Below the pieces are notes generated by a model. The model did no database searches. It saw nothing but the letters and a program-made list of their open reading frames with translations, and had not been told where the DNA came from. 64,000 nucleotides of DNA from Mucilaginibacter sp. L3T2-6 (GTDB lineage Bacteria > Bacteroidota > Bacteroidia > Sphingobacteriales > Sphingobacteriaceae): NCBI RefSeq assembly GCF_030519355.1, contig NZ_JAUMKC010000007.1, positions 62,001 to 126,000 of the forward strand. Direction: 5' to 3'. Positions 61,915-64,000 of this stretch are shown one piece after another. Each line of letters opens with the position of its first letter. Position 1 is the stretch's first letter. A program made the translations under genes and the position numbers.

Positions 61915-64000
61915 ATGAAGAAAACTTTTACGCTTGCCCTAATTGCGATAACCAGTGCCGCATCGGCGCAACAAAAAATCATCGGTGGTTTTACGTCAGC
62001 TTCTTCCGCTAAAGAACTACAGACCGAACAAGCCTTCGATGCCTCGCTTAGTGCGCCACGCATTGGCGAAACCATTAAAGAATTATCAGCGTTCCCGCAC
62101 AACGTAGGTTCACCCGGCAGCAAAGCCGTGGCTGAAAAGATACTTGCAAAATATAAAAGCTACGGACTTGATGCGCATTTGGAAGCTTATACCGTATTAT
62201 TCCCGACACCAAAAACAAGAGTGCTCGAGCTGACCGGTCCTACAAAATACACTGCCCTGCTGAAAGAGCCTGCGCTTGCAGAAGATGCAACTTCCGGCCA
62301 AGCCAACCAATTGCCGACCTATAACGCATGGAGCGGTGATGGCGATGTAACAGCTCCGCTTGTGTTTGTAAACTATGGCCTTCCAGATGATTATGAGACA
62401 TTGGCCAAACTGGGTGTGGACGTAAAGGGTAAAATAGTAATCGCAAAATATGGCCGCTCATGGCGCGGGATAAAGCCAAAAGTAGCTTATGAGCACGGTG
62501 CGGTAGGGTGCATCATTTATTCGGACCCTAAAGATGATGGCTATACCGCCGGAGATGTATATCCGAAAGGGGCGTACAAGAACGAATATGGCGTTCAGCG
62601 TGGTTCTGTAATGGACATGGTGATTTATCCCGGCGACCCGCTTACACCCGGCGTTGGCGCAACCAAAGAAGCGAAACGATTAGACAGAAATGATGCCGTA
62701 ACAATATTAAAAATCCCCGTGTTGCCTATCAGCTATCACGATGCGCAGCCTTTGCTTGCTGCTATGGATGGCCAGGTGGCCCCGCGCGACTGGCAGGGCG
62801 GACTGCCCATTACCTACCATCTTGGCGCTGGAAAAGCCACCGCTCACCTGAAAATGGAGTTTAACTGGGACATGGTGACTGCTTACGACGTTATTGCCAA
62901 AATAAAAGGAAGCAAATACCCCGATGAATGGGTATTGCGCGGCAATCACCACGACGCCTGGGTAAACGGCGCCGGCGATCCTATAAGCGGGCAGTCAGCC
63001 ATGCTGGATGAAGCCAAAGCATTGGGTGATCTGCTGAAAACCGGCTGGAAACCCAAGCGTACCATTATTTATTGCTCATGGGATGGTGAGGAACCGGGCT
63101 TGCTTGGTTCAACTGAATTTGCCGAAGAACATGATAAGGAATTGCAGCAAAAGGCTGTGGTATATATTAATTCTGATGGTAACGGCCGTGGCTTTTTAGG
63201 TACAGGCGGCTCGCAGGCACTCGAGCCTTTCGTGGACGAAATTACTCAGAACGTTACAGATCCGCAGACCAATGTGAGCGTGTTCGACCGCAGAAAAGCA
63301 AAGCAGGCGGTTGACGCTTCATCGGCAAAGGACAAAAAGGAAATACTGGAAAGAAAAACCGGCAAGCTCGAATCACTTGGTTCGGGTTCGGATTATTCAT
63401 CGTTTTTGCAGCACCTGGGTATACCCACACTGGATATCGGCTACGGTGGTGAAGATGGCGGCGGCGAGTATCATTCTATTTATGACTCTTTTGATGATTA
63501 CCGCCGGTTTAAAGACTCGTCATTTAAATACGGCGTAGCCCTGGCACAAACCGCCGGACATGCTGTATTACGAATGGCTGACGCGGATTTGCTCCCGTTT
63601 GATTTCCGTAACCTGCAAACCACCATCGACAAATATGTTACCGAGCTTACTGATCTGGTGGACAAAATGCATGAAAATACTGCTATCGAAAATCAATTGA
63701 TTAAAGCTAATGATTTTGCGCTGGCGGCCGACCCAACTAAACGCGAGCAACTTCCTGTAGCAAAAGACACTGTACCAAGGCTGGATTTTACTACACTGAA
63801 AGCTGCTATGGACACCTTTAAAAAAGCAGCGGATAAACTGGCAACCAAGTGGACGCTGGCATCACAAGATAACAGAGACAATGATAAGCTAAACAAACAA
63901 CTTTACCAGGCGGAACAGCAATTACTTTCTATCGATGGTTTGCCGCGCCGGCCATGGTACCGCCACACTATTTACGCGCCGGGCTTTTATACCGGCTATG
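61915..64000 (+). CDS. secreted M28 metallopeptidase, glutamate-carboxypeptidase-like (3' end outside window)
   Basis: The frame runs from ATG 61915 to the window end, 695 codons with no stop. A signal peptide (MKKTFTLALIAITSAASAQQ) starts it. A PA-domain insertion (about 140-300, with YGRSWRGIKPKVAYEHGAVG) is followed by the M28 zinc site: RGNHHDAW, CSWDGEEPGLLGSTEF (catalytic Glu and zinc Glu), then GGEDGGGEYHSIYDSFDD with His. This order fits the GCPII/NAALADase and transferrin-receptor-like branch, in which the C-terminal dimerisation domain begins in the visible part (from about 560). It is likely a periplasmic aminopeptidase or carboxypeptidase. It is only loosely coupled to trpC, 148 bases away. 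Confidence 0.93.
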   Translation, partial: MKKTFTLALIAITSAASAQQKIIGGFTSASSAKELQTEQAFDASLSAPRIGETIKELSAFPHNVGSPGSKAVAEKILAKYKSYGLDAHLEAYTVLFPTPKTRVLELTGPTKYTALLKEPALAEDATSGQANQLPTYNAWSGDGDVTAPLVFVNYGLPDDYETLAKLGVDVKGKIVIAKYGRSWRGIKPKVAYEHGAVGCIIYSDPKDDGYTAGDVYPKGAYKNEYGVQRGSVMDMVIYPGDPLTPGVGATKEAKRLDRNDAVTILKIPVLPISYHDAQPLLAAMDGQVAPRDWQGGLPITYHLGAGKATAHLKMEFNWDMVTAYDVIAKIKGSKYPDEWVLRGNHHDAWVNGAGDPISGQSAMLDEAKALGDLLKTGWKPKRTIIYCSWDGEEPGLLGSTEFAEEHDKELQQKAVVYINSDGNGRGFLGTGGSQALEPFVDEITQNVTDPQTNVSVFDRRKAKQAVDASSAKDKKEILERKTGKLESLGSGSDYSSFLQHLGIPTLDIGYGGEDGGGEYHSIYDSFDDYRRFKDSSFKYGVALAQTAGHAVLRMADADLLPFDFRNLQTTIDKYVTELTDLVDKMHENTAIENQLIKANDFALAADPTKREQLPVAKDTVPRLDFTTLKAAMDTFKKAADKLATKWTLASQDNRDNDKLNKQLYQAEQQLLSIDGLPRRPWYRHTIYAPGFYTGY

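Overview
The window looks like a chromosomal segment of a Sphingobacteriaceae-type Bacteroidota, close to Mucilaginibacter or Pedobacter. The evidence is: T9SS-type sorting domains on giant surface proteins, SusCD-world glycoside hydrolases (GH2, GH43), DUF4136, DUF4142, DUF2807 and PID-CTERM-like families, FKBP lipoproteins, a SecA with a C-terminal SEC-C zinc motif, and promoters of the Bacteroidota type (TTTG, then 17-23 nt, then TAnnTTTG). No plasmid, phage or transposase gene, no rRNA or tRNA gene and no CRISPR array was seen. The genus is an inference.

Layout. 1-3.1 kb: 3' part of an MFS transporter, two tiny proteins, and an M20 amidohydrolase/SPOR pair on the minus strand. 3.2-7.7 kb: secA and a JmjC-like cupin protein. 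8-12.1 kb: purD, GH43, an MBL-fold hydrolase and panD; the purD/GH43 spacer is packed with TGTCACA palindromes. 12.2-18.4 kb: a Gfo/Idh/MocA oxidoreductase and a DUF1080 protein (probably 3-keto-glycoside chemistry), a TIGR01777 epimerase with a DCC-family membrane protein, a diadenylate-cyclase-like DACNV-type protein, and a frameshifted DUF4870 gene. 18.7-24.4 kb: a PAS histidine kinase, a GH2 beta-galactosidase, a DUF4136 lipoprotein and a PID-CTERM-like protein. 24.4-35.6 kb: two paralogous giant secreted proteins (1631 and 1995 aa). 35.9-43.2 kb: recF, a DUF721 gene, ndk, an nrnA-like gene, two FKBP peptidyl-prolyl isomerases, tatD and an L-asparaginase gene. 43.7-48.3 kb: an NHL lipoprotein, a NUDIX hydrolase, DUF4142, YceH-like and DUF2807 proteins. 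48.6-54.1 kb: an AsmA-like protein, then surE, a small membrane protein and lpxB in one operon. 54.1-58.4 kb: a large PAS/GAF protein that has a phosphoacceptor histidine but no ATPase domain, an SDR and a small membrane protein. 58.4-61.8 kb: trpE, trpG, trpC. 61.9 kb to the end: an M28 peptidase cut by the window edge.

The strongest find lies upstream of trpE. A consensus Bacteroidota promoter is followed almost at once by a 19-codon ORF with tandem Trp codons (MFRANHNNSWWHQLILAAG). After it come mutually exclusive hairpins and an intrinsic terminator. This is the full architecture of ribosome-mediated trp attenuation, with a nearly leaderless leader peptide. Downstream, the trpG start codon and first 18 codons lie inside a palindromic repeat, and trpD is absent from the cluster. 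Other points of interest are the degenerate diadenylate cyclase, the kinase-like protein without an ATPase domain, and spacers that each carry their own short-word palindromes.
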